In this document: positions 5,510 through 5,556 of the stretch, piece by piece
How the letters are laid out: every line of letters begins with the position of its first letter
Numbering within the stretch: position 1 is the stretch's first letter
NCBI GenBank assembly: GCA_023427575.1
Contig: JAEZAY010000398.1
Location: 1 to 5,556, forward strand
Source: Bacteroidota bacterium
GTDB lineage: Bacteria; Bacteroidota; Bacteroidia; Chitinophagales; Chitinophagaceae
Direction: 5' to 3'
DNA: 5,556 nt
The notes under the pieces: generated by a model
What the model saw: only the letters and a program-made list of their open reading frames with translations
Database searches by the model: none
Told to the model about the DNA's origin: nothing
Translations under genes and position numbers: made by a program

Positions 5510-5556
5510 TCTGTAAAAATAATTCAATTCGAAGCGGCGGCTACCACAAAGTTTCT

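Noticed and set aside
5510..5550. Promoter for ridA (TTTG then TATTTTTA on the minus strand)
   Set aside because: The spacing is about 25 bases, the -7 box lacks its final G, and it would place the transcription start almost on the ATG.
5524..5556. Possible C-terminal end of another minus-strand gene (RNFVVAAASN then TGA) upstream of ridA
   Set aside because: Only ten codons are visible and another frame is equally open, so coding cannot be supported. It remains possible that ridA follows a gene outside the window.

Overview
The window looks like a chromosomal piece of a Bacteroidota bacterium, most likely of the Chitinophagaceae type. Three things suggest this: start regions lacking strong Shine-Dalgarno sequences, -7 boxes of the TAnnTTTG kind ahead of two plus-strand genes, and an ECF sigma factor operon with an anti-sigma factor and a PorT-like outer-membrane barrel. 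The family placement is an inference from gene content and protein style, not from a marker gene. There is no sign of phage, an insertion sequence, CRISPR or an RNA gene.

Layout. Positions 1-84 hold the last 27 codons of an unidentified membrane protein (+). A 260-base non-coding stretch follows, with short inverted and repeated motifs and a promoter-like box. It leads into a small YdcZ/DUF606-type membrane transporter gene (345-788, +). Convergent to it is a three-gene minus-strand operon, read from right to left: ECF sigma factor (3384-2899), single-pass anti-sigma factor (2879-1749) and outer-membrane beta-barrel protein (1724-885). The gaps are 19 and 24 bases, and a clear intrinsic terminator closes the operon at 854-822. 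Upstream of it lies a separate small minus-strand gene for a 67-residue single-pass membrane protein (3728-3525) with its own terminator. Divergent from that is kbl (3877-5064, +), encoding glycine C-acetyltransferase and ending in a strong terminator. Convergent to kbl is ridA (5509-5129, -), encoding the 2-iminobutanoate/2-iminopropanoate deaminase.

The main point of interest is the sigma factor locus. The region before the sigma gene and the region before the small membrane protein gene share an 11-base element, CTGTAACATTT. In each case a CGT(A/C) element follows 12-13 bases later, which is the shape of an ECF -35/-10 promoter. I infer that the sigma factor transcribes its own operon and the small gene. 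The anti-sigma factor carries a gapless duplication of a 59-residue N-terminal domain that looks like an anti-sigma zinc-finger domain without its zinc ligands. Its extreme C-terminus shares an IRI-x-N-x-x-I pattern with the N-terminal periplasmic segment of the barrel protein. Together this suggests an envelope-sensing circuit of sigma factor, inner-membrane anti-sigma factor, outer-membrane barrel and small membrane effector. The signal and the physiological output cannot be read from the sequence.

The kbl and ridA genes are housekeeping-like. Both touch threonine/glycine metabolism or its by-products, but they sit on opposite strands and are not an operon.
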